Shown here in pieces: positions 42,248-53,411 of a DNA stretch of 64,000 nucleotides (the first letter of the stretch is position 1; every line of letters starts with the position of its first letter). Location of the stretch: positions 50,475,741 through 50,539,740 of the forward strand of contig CM041465.1 of assembly GCA_023213395.1 (NCBI GenBank), written 5' to 3'. A program made the position numbers and the translations under genes. The DNA is from Cycas panzhihuaensis (lineage: Eukaryota > Cycadophyta). Below the pieces are notes generated by a model, which worked only from the letters and a program-made list of their open reading frames with translations, did not search any database and was not told where the DNA came from.

Positions 42248-43150
42248 CAGTTTTTCAAATTACATCCATTTTTCAAAAATGTAAGACTAATCTTTCCAAT
42301 TTCATCTATTGGCACCATGTTGGTATCAGTAGAGGTCAACACTTGAGTGCTATAGGTTTTAACTTTCTCCACATCATCATCATCTTGTATTGCCTTTTGC
42401 ATTTCCTTTCTTTTGAATCGACAAATTTTCTCCTCATGGCCCAGCCTTCTTGTAGTAGTAGCATTTTCTAGAGATTTTTCTTCTTGGGTTTTTTCAGACT
42501 TCTTTGCACGTTTCTCTGTCTTTACACCTCCTTTCCTTTGTGTCTTTACAATGAAGCCATGATTTAAATCTGAATTCCCAAGAATGCCATGATGTTTTAG
42601 CTTAACATCTTTAGTTATGATAAGAGTTTTTAGGTTGTTAAAGGTCATTCTTTCAGTCACGTCATCTTTTGCATGAATTGTCTGAAATGTCCCAAATGAG
42701 GCTAGTAATTTTGATATAATGATCGTAAATAGCAACTTATTATCAATTAAATTCTCTTTTATCTCTTCAAGTTATTTTTCAAATCCATTATTTTATTTAG
42801 GTAGGTGTTAATATTGTTGTTGTCTTTGACAATAGCATTTAATAACTCCATCATCAAAGCAACTCTGCGATTTGTTCGTTTCTTTTCAAAAGTGCCTTAT
42901 ATTTTTGTCTAGATCTCATTAGGTGCATCCAAGTTGTGAACAAGAGCTCTTTGATCTAGAGCCAATGATAGTTTTAGCACGCCAACAACCATAAACTATT
43001 TTTCTTCAAGGAGATCTCACTCTTTTGCATCCACAGGTATTATGGTTAGTTCATCTTTAGTGATTTTCCATAATTGATTCACTATGAGAGTGATCTCCAT
43101 ATTTGTTTTCCATTTGTGGAAGTTGTTTCCATTGAATATTACAATCAACA
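42248..43150 (-). pseudogene. gag: Element B gag (Ty1/copia type)
   Basis: From about 43150 down: RERLLIVIFNGNNFHKWKTN, MEITLIVNQLWKITKDELTI, LALDQRALVHNL, KKRTNRRVALMMELLNAIVK, INTYLNKIMDLKNNL, then an open frame 42735-42226: TIIISKLLASFGTFQTIHAK, VKLKHHGILGNSD. Near 42428-42464 a knuckle relic reads C-Y-Y-Y before a frameshift into GHEEKIC. It is homologous block by block to copia-C gag. The C-terminus is cut by element D. Several stops and shifts. Confidence 0.85.
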
Positions 43151-43409
43151 ACCTCTCCCTGGTCATAATTCTACTAAATGATTGAGAAATAAGCTTCTTT
43201 TAATGTTCATCTCTCCTTCGATCAGACTATTTTCATAATTCTCTCATCAAAATGCCAGTTTTGACACCCTAAACACCCTTCAAATGTGGTCCACACTCTT
43301 CAAATGCATTCTTCAGGCTTTGCACTACCTTTAATTCCTCTTCCATGGCCTCTTTGTTCACCAACATGGCTTGAAAGGGCTTCAACAGGGTCTTATTCAC
43401 CTCACTGGC
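43151..43409 (-). other. Element B leader segment, possibly coding
   Basis: Near 43260-43400 the minus strand has an open stretch, VNKTLLKPFQAMLVNKEAME, then EELKVVQSLKNAFEECGPHL, ending in a stop. It is not a known copia domain. It may be an upstream part of the gag protein or a separate short frame. Element F is inserted immediately to the right. Confidence 0.4.
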
Positions 43410-43704
43410 TGTTGGATTTTGCATATTCTAACATGATATTAAACAAACACCATAGCACACCATAGAAAAATACCTGGATCATAAATGGTATCAAACGTTA
43501 CCTCCATTGTATTGATAGAACAAAATAATGATACAAAATGATCTCACATGGTGCGAGATAGATGTACAAATGCTAACATGATGATGTCTTTATATACTAC
43601 AAACTTATATTTGAGAGGGACCCACCACTTTGTAGTTGACTTGGTCAAATGTGCATTACTTGGTTAAATGTGCCTTATTTAGTCAAATGTGCATTATTTC
43701 AACA
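43410..43704 (-). repeat. Element F 3' LTR
   Basis: TGTTGGATTTTGCATATTCT to GCATTATTTCAACA. Contains an extra 19-20-bp triplication (43643-43699) that the other LTR has once. Confidence 0.88.
43643..43699. repeat. 19-20-bp triplet repeat in the element F LTR
   Basis: GGTCAAATGTGCATTACTT, GGTTAAATGTGCCTTATTTA and GTCAAATGTGCATTATTT in a row; a single unit is present at 47513-47530. Confidence 0.9.
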
Positions 43705-43711
43705 CCTTCCC

Positions 43712-45277
43712 TTAATTCAAATTTCCATACTCCCCCTTAATATGCATTTGGGGTCTTTTGAATTTGCAATGCCTTGTCCTTGGAAATGTCTTGAAGATGA
43801 TGTTTTCAACTTGATATTCAGCTTCAATCCTGTAATGATGTCTTTGTTGTAGTAGCTCTTGAAAGTATTGATCCTTGAATTTGGCATTCTTCATTTTGGT
43901 GTGCAAATTTGGATTCTTCATCGTACAAAAAGTATAGTAAATCATAGTTGGTCCAATTTGATTTTGATGTAGATCCTATAGGCAATTTTGTAGGTAACCA
44001 TCTTCACAAATACTAACAATATCTTGAAATTCAAAATTTGCATCAAACATGTTTTCAATCATAGCTTCAAACACAACTTGTTTGTCTTCACTTTCCTCAA
44101 CACATGAATAATCAGTATCAATTGAATCAATATCAAGAACTTAAGGCAAAACATCAATATCCACACCATCGAGATCATCTATAAAATGAGCATCAACATT
44201 TTGTATGAATTCTTCTTCTTGATCAACATATGGAACAACAAGTTCTTCAACTTTAGAAGCGGAATCTTCAACTTCTATAACAGGTTCTTCAATTTGATTT
44301 GCAAATTCTCTTCCTTGCTTAATCTTGATATGGTTCACTTTACTTTGTTAAACTGGCTTATTCATTACTTGCATGGTGTTTTGAATATTGGAATAGATCA
44401 TGTTAGACTCTTTTTGACTTTTACGTAGCTCTTGAAATAGAACATCAGTTTCACGAACTTCTATTTCAACCTTTTTGAATTCGGCTTCAGTTGGATTAGG
44501 CCCATTAGTAATCTGCATACTTTCATCATTTTGCAATCATCCCTCATCATTCAAACAATTCAAAGTTGAATTAATACTCAAAATAGGAACATCACTTGAA
44601 CTTGATTCGGCAGATACAAATAAATCACCAGACTCATCTTCAACAGGACCATTAGATTCATATTCATTTTCTTTTGAAATATCAAGACTATATTTAGAAA
44701 TGAGTAATAAATCTTCCATATTTTGAATTGTTTTTTTAACAATTTTATTTTGAATTTCTTGACCACAATCATCAGTAGGCGCTTCAATAGTTTCATCATA
44801 CTCAACATTCTTAGTAATAGATTTATCATTCTTGACATTCTCAATAATAGTTTTATCAATTATCTCATTAATGCATTCAACAATGGGATATTCAGTAATA
44901 GTTTTTTCACATTTAGAAGTAGCCTCATCAATGCCCATACTTTCTTTATCTTCTTTATCAAGTTCTTGACATATCTTTTCATCAACTTTAGTACTTTCTT
45001 TATCAATTTTATCTATATCAGTTTCAAATTCTTCATGGCCTGTATGTTGGTCATTCAACTTTGGACCAAACTTTTCCTTTATAATATTCCATGCTTTGTA
45101 TGATTTGCATATTGGTTCTTTAACACTATCATAGACATAACAATATGTGTCTATCTCCAAGGTACGATGAGTCCAACTAGGGGCATAAGCATCTTTTTGT
45201 TGAAGTTCTGGTGTTGGATTTGTATATCCTTCAGAAACAATATCCCACCACTTAAAAGAAATAAAAACAGATCTCAA
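43712..45277 (-). pseudogene. Element F gag-like protein, one frame with four stops
   Basis: Start ATG at 45277. The N-terminus MRSVFISFKWWDIVSEGYTN, then YVYDSVKEPICKSYKAWNII matches the opening of copia gag (WDIV..GY, then KAW..L). The middle is very acidic and Ile/Asn/Lys-rich (about residues 75-240) with repeated KNDKSITKNVEYDETIE-type units. The tail RTRHCKFKRPQMHIKGEYGN resembles the last residues of copia pol. The same frame holds for 522 codons with stops at 44537, 44348, 44141 and about 43980 and no frameshift. It ends at the polypurine tract. It would bind RNA or assemble with a partner element's Gag. Confidence 0.75.
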
Positions 45278-47268
45278 TCCCCTTTACCATTCTAAGTAAT
45301 TCTCTTCAGTTAATATAACTAAACCCATCTTTGCTAAAGAAGATCAACTATAGCAGGTGCAACGATCAATCATAAACATGAACAAGCAAATCATATCATA
45401 CTTAATATTTCATCCTTCATCTTCTGTCCTTTCCTCTTTCTGCCTCCTTCTCTTAGAAAAGGATTTATACTACTTACATGATTGCTTTTGAACAAAATTA
45501 CTTTTGCAACATACTTCTAGGGTTTAACATAACTTCCCCTAGGTTCAACAAATCGATGGGAAGGAAGAGAATTTGCTTGCAAAAGACAATTTTTTCATAT
45601 GATTCAAACTAATGCTTCAACTTTGAATTGAAATATCTCTACTAAGGGCATCAGATTACCTTTTTGAAGAGAATGAGACTGAGCAATTTAGGGTTTAGTA
45701 CTCCTCATAGATTGGCTGCTAGTCGAAACTATCAGATATAACCACTCATAATGATTGTCTATGATCTAGGGACCCAATGGTTCAAACGACAGTACAATCT
45801 AACACCTGTAGCAGGAGATAGGGGCAAGATTGTCTAGGTACCCTCTTTTCCAACAAACTTGAAAAAAAATAAAATAGAATAAAATAAATAAATTGGAGCA
45901 CTTTTAGGCCTTAATCCCTTGGTCACTTAATATCACCACATAACCATCCATTCAATGCTAAAGGGCCTATTGGATTTCAAAATACTCCTAATATAGTTTA
46001 ATCAAAACAAACTATAAAAAATATTTGCTTCTAGCATGTTTTCTATGCTTCGTTTTTCGTTTGGGTGTTTGCGTCACCTCAGATTTCAATCCTTGTGGCT
46101 TGGTTAACTCTTCAACCTCGCATTCTGTGTAGGTTCGATTTGACTTTGATGGACTCCCCTTCACTTAAATCCTAGCTTGGCTTGTGATTTCGTTATCCTA
46201 CAAATGATGCTCCTACGTGCAATCAATTGTTGGATTGATTCTAGATTAGATTGATTGTTCTATGTACGTTGTTTCATTCCTTCTTTGTATCATCTCTACA
46301 TGGTTGTAGTTCGCTCTTGCATGGCATATCCTTTGTGGATGATATACACCGATGATGCAGCTAGGGATATCTCCATGCTCCCTCTTCTCTTTCGTCTATG
46401 CTTCAACGACTATTGCGCAGTATCTCTTTAGTGTTTCTGTTTGTATGGGTGAAATTGAGATCTTCAATAGCATAAGGGCACAAAACGGTGACTTAGTGCA
46501 ATCTTCCCAAGGTTTAGGTGTGATTTGCAAGCTTCCTCACACTGAAGGTCTATAGCTTGTCCAAAATTCTTTCAACAATGTAACAAATATCTCTCTACTC
46601 TGCGGTCTATCACTTCTTTTCTGGTTCGTTTGTGATCTTCGTTATATAACCACTCTGTCTTGCCGACGGTAATGACAACATACTCTCCATTGTGTGCGCC
46701 CACAGGCAATTCCCTGCACTAATGAAATACCTAGGGTAGAAACATCTATGGTTTCTGTTCTCATTTGGTAATCTCCTTAGTGGCAAACCCTCAATGGTAA
46801 ACTGACAAGCTTTGATTTCTAGATAGCACTTCAATGAGCCATACAAATTCGAGATGGCTCAACAATTTGTCTAATGAACAGGCGAATCACAATAAATAGA
46901 TCTATTCATTTAGGGTATCTTCAATGGCAATGGCTAAGAATATCATGCAGTCAGTTGCAAGTACAAATAAATTGTCATGTATACAACGATCTTCCATGCT
47001 ACAAAATTCCAATGATAGATTTGAATGGGAACAATACCAAATGTGCTAAAGCGACCACAAACGGTCCCTAGAATAGCATAAACGAATCAATTGGTTTTAT
47101 TTCTCATAGACTTGTAGGTACAAATTGGGGTTAGGATTTTCGCCTCAACATAATCACAAACCCATGATGGAGTCATAGATCAACATTGACAGCCTTTAAA
47201 AAACCCTCATCAATGGAAAACTTGCAATCGATCAAGCTCTCCCAATGAACCAACCTGTTCTAATACTA
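45278..47268 (-). other. Element F leader
   Basis: About 2 kb without recognised coding. Scattered short frames on both strands have no motifs. The weak primer-site match lies at 47254-47268 next to the 5' LTR. Confidence 0.55.
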
Positions 47269-47536
47269 TGTTGGATTTTGCATATTCTAACATGATATTA
47301 AATAGAATATTAAACAAACACCAGAACACTCCATAGAAAATATCTGGATCATAAATGGTATCAAACGATATCTCCATTGTATTGACAGAACAAAATAATG
47401 GTACAAAATGATCTTGCATGATGCGAGATAGATGTACAAATGCTAACATGATGATGTCTTTACATACTACAAACTTATATTTGTGAGGGACCCACCATTT
47501 TGCGGTTGACTTGGTCAAATGTGCATTATTCCAACA
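47269..47536 (-). repeat. Element F 5' LTR
   Basis: 268 bp, TGTTGGATTTTGC to TTATTCCAACA, with a 12-bp TTAAATAGAATA-type insertion relative to the other copy. The sequence just to its right, CCCTCCCTTAATGC, again looks like a polypurine tract. Confidence 0.85.
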
Positions 47537-48038
47537 CCCTCCCTTAATGCACATTTCAACATTGACTTCAAACAACCTTTAAATGGCTTGAAACACTGCT
47601 CACTAATACACTACATTGCTCCCATAGCTTTGTGGTGCTATTCATGCTTCAGATTATTGCTCACAAACACTCTATCGACTTTAAGTGTAGCTCACAACTG
47701 TCTTGTTGCTTTGAAATGGCAAATATGGCTCCGTTAGCTCTTTACGAGCTTGTCATTCAAATGTAATGTGGTACGTCATTTCACAAGCATTCCATAATGC
47801 AACAAGCAACGACCATTCATCAAGGAACCACAACATTGATCACAATGCAATGTTCATGCTTTACACCATTCAAATTGCACTTGTATTGTTCCACAATGCA
47901 TTACATCCATTCCCTAATGAATTATTGATTTAAAATGGCTTTAGATTGCTCCAAATGGTTTCTCACATTGCCCTCCAAGTTTCTTGTTGCTTTCAATGCT
48001 CCAATCATTCAGATTGTATTGGATTGCTCTACATGCTA
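47537..48038 (-). other. Element B leader segment between F and copia-2
   Basis: About 500 bp, no coding recognised. It contains many short CATTGC, CAAATG and TTGCTCC-like motifs in loose repetition. Ends at the copia-2 target site. Confidence 0.5.
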
Positions 48039-48043
48039 CTAAC
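48039..48043. repeat. copia-2 target site duplication, left copy
   Basis: CTAAC, repeated directly after the right LTR at 55869-55873. Confidence 0.95.
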
Positions 48044-48410
48044 TGTTGAGGGAATGGATCTAGGGATCTAGTGCACTAACACTACACAATGGCAAATAGT
48101 GGAGGCAAGCACAATGTACTCAACAAGAGAATGCTAATAGCTTGAGCTCAAAGAGGAGAAGTGTAGAATATGATCACTCTCCATGTAATTTCAGCTTATA
48201 TAATGAGGTTGCTCATTAGGGTTTGGAATTTGAGTTTTCCCTCCCAATGACATTCAAATGAGATTACATGAAATTACAATGAAATGAACTTTATGTCATT
48301 TCACTTAAGTGACTTAGGCATAGTCACCTTATCCTAAAGTTATAAACATAAAAGTGACTTTATCTAATTCTAACTTCATGAAATGACCATGTGACATTAA
48401 CATTGTCACA
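48044..48410 (-). repeat. copia-2 3' LTR
   Basis: Plus strand TGTTGAGGGAATGGATCTAG to TAACATTGTCACA. AGCTTATATAATGAGG near 48193 gives TATATAA-like elements. Confidence 0.98.
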
Positions 48411-48423
48411 ATCCCCCCCTTAA
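48411..48423 (-). other. copia-2 polypurine tract
   Basis: The minus strand reads TTAAGGGGGGGAT directly before the TGTGACAATG start of the 3' LTR. Confidence 0.9.
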
Positions 48424-48880
48424 TGGCAGAAGGTCATTTTCCTTTATCCTATTCTAATCTATGAGGTCTTCATTATAGCCTCATTATTACATTGAGAAAA
48501 AAAAATCTACAACCTACAAGACACTTTTGTGGGAAAACCCTGGGAATAAAACCCACGGACTTGACTTCCTATTCTATGAAGTGGCTCGACGGCTCTTTGA
48601 GTGTAGCCGATAGCCAAGCGGTACAAGTTGGTTGTGCACTGATCTCGAGTCTCCATATACCGCTTCGTCATCCCCATGGCCGTCTGTGTTTTCATAGGTT
48701 CGATTTTGAAACAAGTACAACCCAACTCCTTTCGCGCCCATGAGGGGTTTTCACGAATGGAGAGACCAGACTTACTCTAATCCTTCCGCCCACAAGGGGT
48801 TTTCACGAATGGGATAGAGTATCTTTGGTCCTGTACCATCTCCTTCAATCGGTTGGAGATGGAGGCCCTAAGGCCGAGCT
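48424..48880 (-). other. copia-2 3' untranslated region
   Basis: About 460 bp after pol. It contains two GGGGTTTTCACGAATGG repeats (about 48743 and 48794) and the GGAGATGGAGGCCC block also found after copia-1 pol. Frames on both strands here are unsupported. Confidence 0.65.
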
Positions 48881-49660
48881 TTGAATCGCTCAAACTTCAC
48901 CCTTTGCAGCGGTTTGGTGAAGATATCAGCCACTTGATCTGCTGTGGGGCAGTGTTCCAATTGTATTGTGCCGTCATGGACCAGTTCCCGGATCCTATGG
49001 ACTTTTGTACAAATGTGCTTTGTACGATCATGAAAAACAGGATTCTTGGCCATGTGGATTCTTGTTGATTGTCCACATGTAAGCTCGTTGGACCTATCCG
49101 GTGATATCCAAAGTATGTAATAATTTGCGGCCATATCACCTCCTTGCTAGCGACGAGCGGCTATGTATTCGGCTTGAAGAGAATCTGCAGTGATTTTCTG
49201 CCTTGACCGCCATGAAATTGGGTGTTCCAAGAAATGTGATGTACCCGGACGTTGATCTTCCTGTATTTTTGTCACCGCAAAATCCAGTCTGTATGTATCT
49301 TTGTAAGTCCGAAATCATTGTTGTGCTCATACAACAAACCAAGTTTTCGGTCGTCTTTAGGTACTTCAACACTCATTATTCGCTTGCCAATGGTTACGCT
49401 TTGGAGTTGTCATGTGACGGGCAAGAATACCAACGGCATGGGCAATATCGGCCTTGTGTTGGTAACATAAATGAGGCTACCTACAAGTTGCCGATAGAGT
49501 GTTGCATCCGCCTCTCGAGTGTCTTCATCGGAAAGTTTGGCATTAGGCTCCATTGGAGTATACATCATTCGGCATCTTCTAATCCGAACTTGATTAGAAG
49601 ATCGTTGATATATTTTCCTTGGGAGAGAAAGATTTTTCCATTGCATTGAGTTACCTCAAT
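48868..49660 (-). pseudogene. copia-2 RNase H
   Basis: Blocks from high to low: YTPMEPNAKLSDEDTREADA and LYRQLVGSLIYVTNTRP (49646-49410), RYIQTGFCGDKNTGRSTSGY then ITFLGTPNFMAVKAE (49372-49136), then RIHMAKNPVFHDRTKHICTK, TADQVADIFTKPLQRVKFER (49134-48868). The YSDADW box has decayed to IQTGFCGD. Breaks between blocks are single-base indels. It corresponds to copia-1 7969-8541. Confidence 0.9.
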
Positions 49661-50720
49661 TCCCAAGTAATATCTCATTAGTTCGAGGTCGACGTTCGAA
49701 GGATTTTGACAAGTCCATCTTTAATTTCTTTGATATCCGCTCACTATTTCCAGCTATCGGCATGTCGTCCACAAAGATCGGGAGATATGTGACTTTTCTC
49801 TCTTAATAAACAAAGTTGCATCAACGCCTTGATAGTCGCATATCTCATATCCAAGTTGCCTCATTTTGTTGGACAACTTGGTGAACCAAGCGCAAGGGGC
49901 TTGTTTTAGGCCATATAACGACTTTTTCAGTCTACACACTTTCTGCTCTTGTCCTGCTATCTCAAAGCCTTCAGGCTGTGTCATGTAGATTTCTTCTTCC
50001 AAATCTCCATTGAGAAAAGCAGTTTTCACATCGAGTTGGTGGATTTTCCAACCCTGTTGAGCAGCCAAGGCCACAAGTGCTCTGATTGTGGGCCATTTGG
50101 TAGTTGGTGCGAAGACTTCTGTGTAGTCGATGCCTTCCCTTTGGGTGAATCCTTTTGCAACCAGCCTCGCCTTGTGTTAGGGTGCCATCTGATCTGTATT
50201 TATTTTTGAACACCCATTTGTTTCTGACTACCTTCCTTCCCAAAGGCAGATCAACGAGCTCCCATGTACCGTTCTTGATCAAGGATTGGTATTCCTCATT
50301 CATGGCATTTCTCCAAACTATGTGTTTCACAGCTTCTTGGTATGATAGAGGCTCGTCATTTGAAGCAAGGTGCAGTTCTGCTGGTTCAAGCTCTATGGGA
50401 AGTGATGTTTGCTCCCTTGCTCTGTAGGCACTACTTCGAGTGCCAGTTTTGCCTACCTCATCAGATCTCAAGTCTTTGTGCAACTGGTAGGCTTCTCGAA
50501 AACCTTTGGTTGGGAATGAGGTTTTCATTTCCACAACATCCTGGTCTTCATTTTGATCCTGAAAAGGATCATGGGAGATGTATGGTCCGGAGGTTGATGA
50601 CATTGTTGGAGAAGACGGCCCTACAACTGAAGGTGGTTCTTCTGCAACTCCTTTTCCTTTTGATGCTCGACGTGGTGATTCCTGGCTATTCTCCCAAGAT
50701 GGCGCTGGGTTGGCGCACAT
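49661..50720 (-). pseudogene. copia-2 reverse transcriptase
   Basis: The first half is open from 50777: VGKTGTRSSAYRARE, LSYQEAVKHIVWRNAMNEEY, KNGTWELVDLPLGRKVVRNK, WVFKNKYRSDGTL, then a one-base shift near 50175. The second half is open 50074-49754: [44 protein letters not shown], then another shift near 49800 just before FVDDM. Copia-1 has a 57-bp duplication here that copia-2 lacks. Residues are well preserved apart from the shifts. Confidence 0.92.
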
Positions 50721-50857
50721 TGGCACAGGATCTGAGTCAAGGATAGTGTCCTCCGGGGCTCTATTGTCAGATTCCAAAATTTTGAGTCATTGGCACAGGA
50801 TCTGAGTCAAGGATAGTGTCCTCCGGGGCTCTATTGTCAGATTCCAAAATTTTGAGT
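50718..50857. repeat. 70-bp perfect tandem duplication in copia-2 pol
   Basis: Units 50718-50787 and 50788-50857 are identical, starting CATTGGCACAGGATCTGAGT. The length is not a multiple of three, so it shifts the frame between integrase and RT. Confidence 0.98.
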
Positions 50858-50879
50858 ATTTCTTGATGTCTCCCCAAAT

Positions 50880-51660
50880 GTTGGAATCAGACATCATATT
50901 CCGGACATCGTTGTATCTATGAGATGGTGCTTTAGAATCAAGTTGAAGTAGTTGATCCTCTGTCTCATAAACACCACATCTCTAGTGATAATGATCTTCT
51001 TTAATGTTGGAATGAAGACCTTGTACCCTTTCTTGTTCATGGGGTACCCAACAAAGATGCCCTTTAAAGCTCGCGGTTGGAGCTTATTTCTATGCTCATC
51101 AAGAATGTGAGCATAACAAGTAGAGCCAAAAATCTTGAAGTGATGGACGGTAGGGGTCCGTCCAGTCCATCGTTCATTTGGAGACGGGACGAGCTTCGAT
51201 GGACTTATGTTGTTCATGCAGTAGATTGCAGTATAAATAGCGTCGGCCCAAAGATATGCGGGCACATTCTTGGAGACAAGCATAGCCCGTGCTATATTCA
51301 TTATGGTTCTATTAGCCCTTTCAGGAACTCCATTCTCACGAGGGTACCGCAATAGTTGTTTGATGCTTGATCCTCACGACACAAGAAGTCTTGAATTCAT
51401 TTGAAGTGTATTCGCCACCATTGTCGATCTGAGACACTTGATTGATATCCGATTCCTTCTCTGTGAGAGCCTTGAATGCCTTGAATCGTGAATGCTTCAT
51501 CTTTTGATTTGAGAAAGGTCACCCATACCTTTCGAGTGAAGTCATCAATAAATGTAATATAGTACCTCTTCCCTGTGAGAGAAGGGATAGGCATAGGCCC
51601 ACAAATGTCTGAGTGTACTAATTCAAGAGGTTGACCGCTTTCCATTGACTCGGGAAATGG
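50880..51660 (-). pseudogene. copia-2 integrase
   Basis: Open 51645-51397: LELVHSDICGPMPIPSLTGK, RYYITFIDDFTRKVWVTFLK, then a shift; the second Asp block survives as DNGGEYTSNEF in another frame. Open 51352-50894: ENGVPERANRTIMNIARAML, FGSTCYAHILDEHRNK, KGIFVGYPMNKKGYKVF, IIITRDVVF. Indels near 51470 and 51360 break it. The D,D-E residues can be read across frames. Confidence 0.9.
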
Positions 51661-52290
51661 TCATGCGTGGGATTTGGCAATAATGCAAGCTTCACATTTG
51701 AATGGCTTAGAGGAAAATGGGTAGACACAGAGTGGAATGGGAGATTTCCTTAAGTCGATCAAGTTTGATGTGCCCCATGCGAACATGCCAAAGAGCTTCT
51801 AGGGACAGCTTGGAATGAGTCAATGTGACATTATATGCAAGTTCTTCTTCGACACAGATGGGGGCAACAACTTGGTATGCGGAAGAAGACAATGTGATTC
51901 CAATCAGTCTAAATAGCTTACTTTCAAGTTTCCCAGTCATTACCACAGAACATGAAGGTGGGTGAATAACACTAAGAACTTGATTATTAGTCAGTGACAC
52001 TCGGTCGAATCCACGGGAGACAAGTGTGGATAACGACGAAGGTTTTGTTTGAGATGGGGAATATACAAGACATCTTTTAAAGTAAAATTGGGCGGGGCAC
52101 AGGAGCTTGGGCATATAGAGCCCATGCCTTGAGCAGGTTGTGTCGACTTATCGACCATGTGTACTACTCCGGTGACCTCTCGAATCAAAATCACGAAAGA
52201 AGTCTCGGTGACAAGTCATGTCTTTGGGTAGCTCCGTGTCCATAACCCGGTCGATGATGATGTTGATGCAAGATTTGCACATCCAAGTGG
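51661..52290 (-). pseudogene. copia-2 protease and pre-integrase region
   Basis: Near 52200-52240 the active site reads VMDTELPKDMTCHRDFF: D-T-E where the family has D-T-G, produced by a small insertion. Downstream are SRGFDRVSLTNNQVLSVIHP, CSVVMTGKLESKLFRLIGIT, and the LEALWHVRMGHIKLDRLKE block at 51730-51800. Open 52114-51707. Frames shift two to three times relative to copia-1. Confidence 0.85.
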
Positions 52291-52299
52291 TCGAGGTAG

Positions 52300-53411
52300 T
52301 GGCGAATCAAGGCGACAAATGGTCAGTGCCACGGTGTGCCTCGATGTACCTCTTAGGTCGGGAAGCAATAGATGAGGTGGATGCTTCCCTGCTTTGTTGA
52401 ATACGTGCCTCAATGAGATTTGCTTCTGTAAATAAGTCATCATGACTCTCATCAACATTGTGGGCTTGATGTTGTTGTTGTTGATGACGAGGCAATCTGT
52501 TGTAGTCAATGCGGCAATCTTTTGCAAGGTGTCCTTTCCTGTTACACCTTTGACACGTGGGAGCATTGTTGTTTGGCCGTCTCTGATTGACAGTCTTTTG
52601 ACTACTATTTTGCTGCTGACCTTGTTGTTGCCTATGTGGTTGTCCCTGTTGCTTTCCCCTGCCTCTTCCACGACCTCTTCTTCCTCCGCGTGAAGATTGA
52701 CCTTGCTGTTTGGTGTAGTATACTTCCTCGTCCATGTCGGCTTCAAAGGTCGCATTAGGAGTTGAATCGAAAGTGGGAAGCTAGTAGTGAAGGTCTTGTC
52801 ATGTTCAATAAACTTCTCATTAATGCTTGAAGTTGAGGGTCTTGATGTGCTAGATGGTGAAGATTTCCTAGCAGTTCTTATAATCGTGAACATGTAGACC
52901 TGGATTGAATTAGGAAGGCCCAAGTTATGCATTGGGTCTTAAAATCCCTATCAATGGCACATTTAATGGGGCGAAGAGCATTGATGGTTTCATGTGCTCG
53001 CCCTTTCTGCATTCGCATCTTGTTCATTTTCAATACCATATGAACAAACTCCAAGTCTGATCGAGTATCAAAGTTTCTTTTGAGGACTTGAGGACCTTGA
53101 AGGCGATGTCGTCTTTGCGTGTCATCGATCAGGTTGTGCAAGGAGTAATCTGTAACTAGCAGGATCCCTGCTCTGATCTTCTGGTCTTCAATGATCCACT
53201 GTCGCCGTTGCGGATTATGAGCAGGAGGAGCTGGGGGTGTGCCACCACTCTGCGGTGTGGTGTCGGTTGTAGGTACTATCGGGGTTCGCTCCAAGTGGTC
53301 CAGCCAGAGTCCCTCATACTTGGCTGCGTTCTTAACTCCCGTGAACCATAGATCCCAATTCTCCTTCCCTTTTAGCATACAGTTCACATTCTGCTTGAAG
53401 TTGGTCGACAT
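52300..53411 (-). pseudogene. gag: copia-2 gag with zinc knuckle
   Basis: Start ATG at 53409-53411: MSTNFKQNVNCMLKGKENWD then LWFTGVKNAAKYEGLWLDHL. Open without stops to 52878: RAGILLVTDYSLHNLIDDTQ, FDTRSDLEFVHMVLKMNKMR, QCITWAFLIQS. Indels follow at about 52900 and 52740. The C-terminal part is open at 52735-52307: an Arg/Gly-rich basic stretch and an intact knuckle CQRCNRKGHLAKDC, then a Gln/His-rich tail. The start has no competing upstream ATG in frame. It packages element RNA in intact relatives. Confidence 0.93.

Larger units (their letters stand above)
43410..47536 (-). mobile_element. Element F, gag-only (TR-GAG-like) LTR element
   Basis: LTRs 43410-43704 (295 bp) and 47269-47536 (268 bp), TG...CA, same orientation. 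The minus strand has a polypurine tract beside the left LTR and a weak primer-site match (TAGTATTAGAACAGG) beside the right one. The 3.5-kb interior encodes only one gag-like frame (45277-43712) and a 2-kb leader. No RT, integrase or protease blocks are present apart from a possible RNase H tail. This is the layout of non-autonomous TR-GAG elements. No target duplication: CTGGC on the left, CCCTC on the right. Confidence 0.8.

Noticed and set aside
44723-45103. 126-codon plus frame opposite element F gag
   Set aside because: It is the shadow of the acidic gag frame (Phe/Asn/Ile-rich as expected from reversed Glu/Asn/Lys codons).
49949-50805. Several plus-strand frames over copia-2 RT and linker
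   Set aside because: Antisense shadows of a clearly recognisable minus-strand RT.
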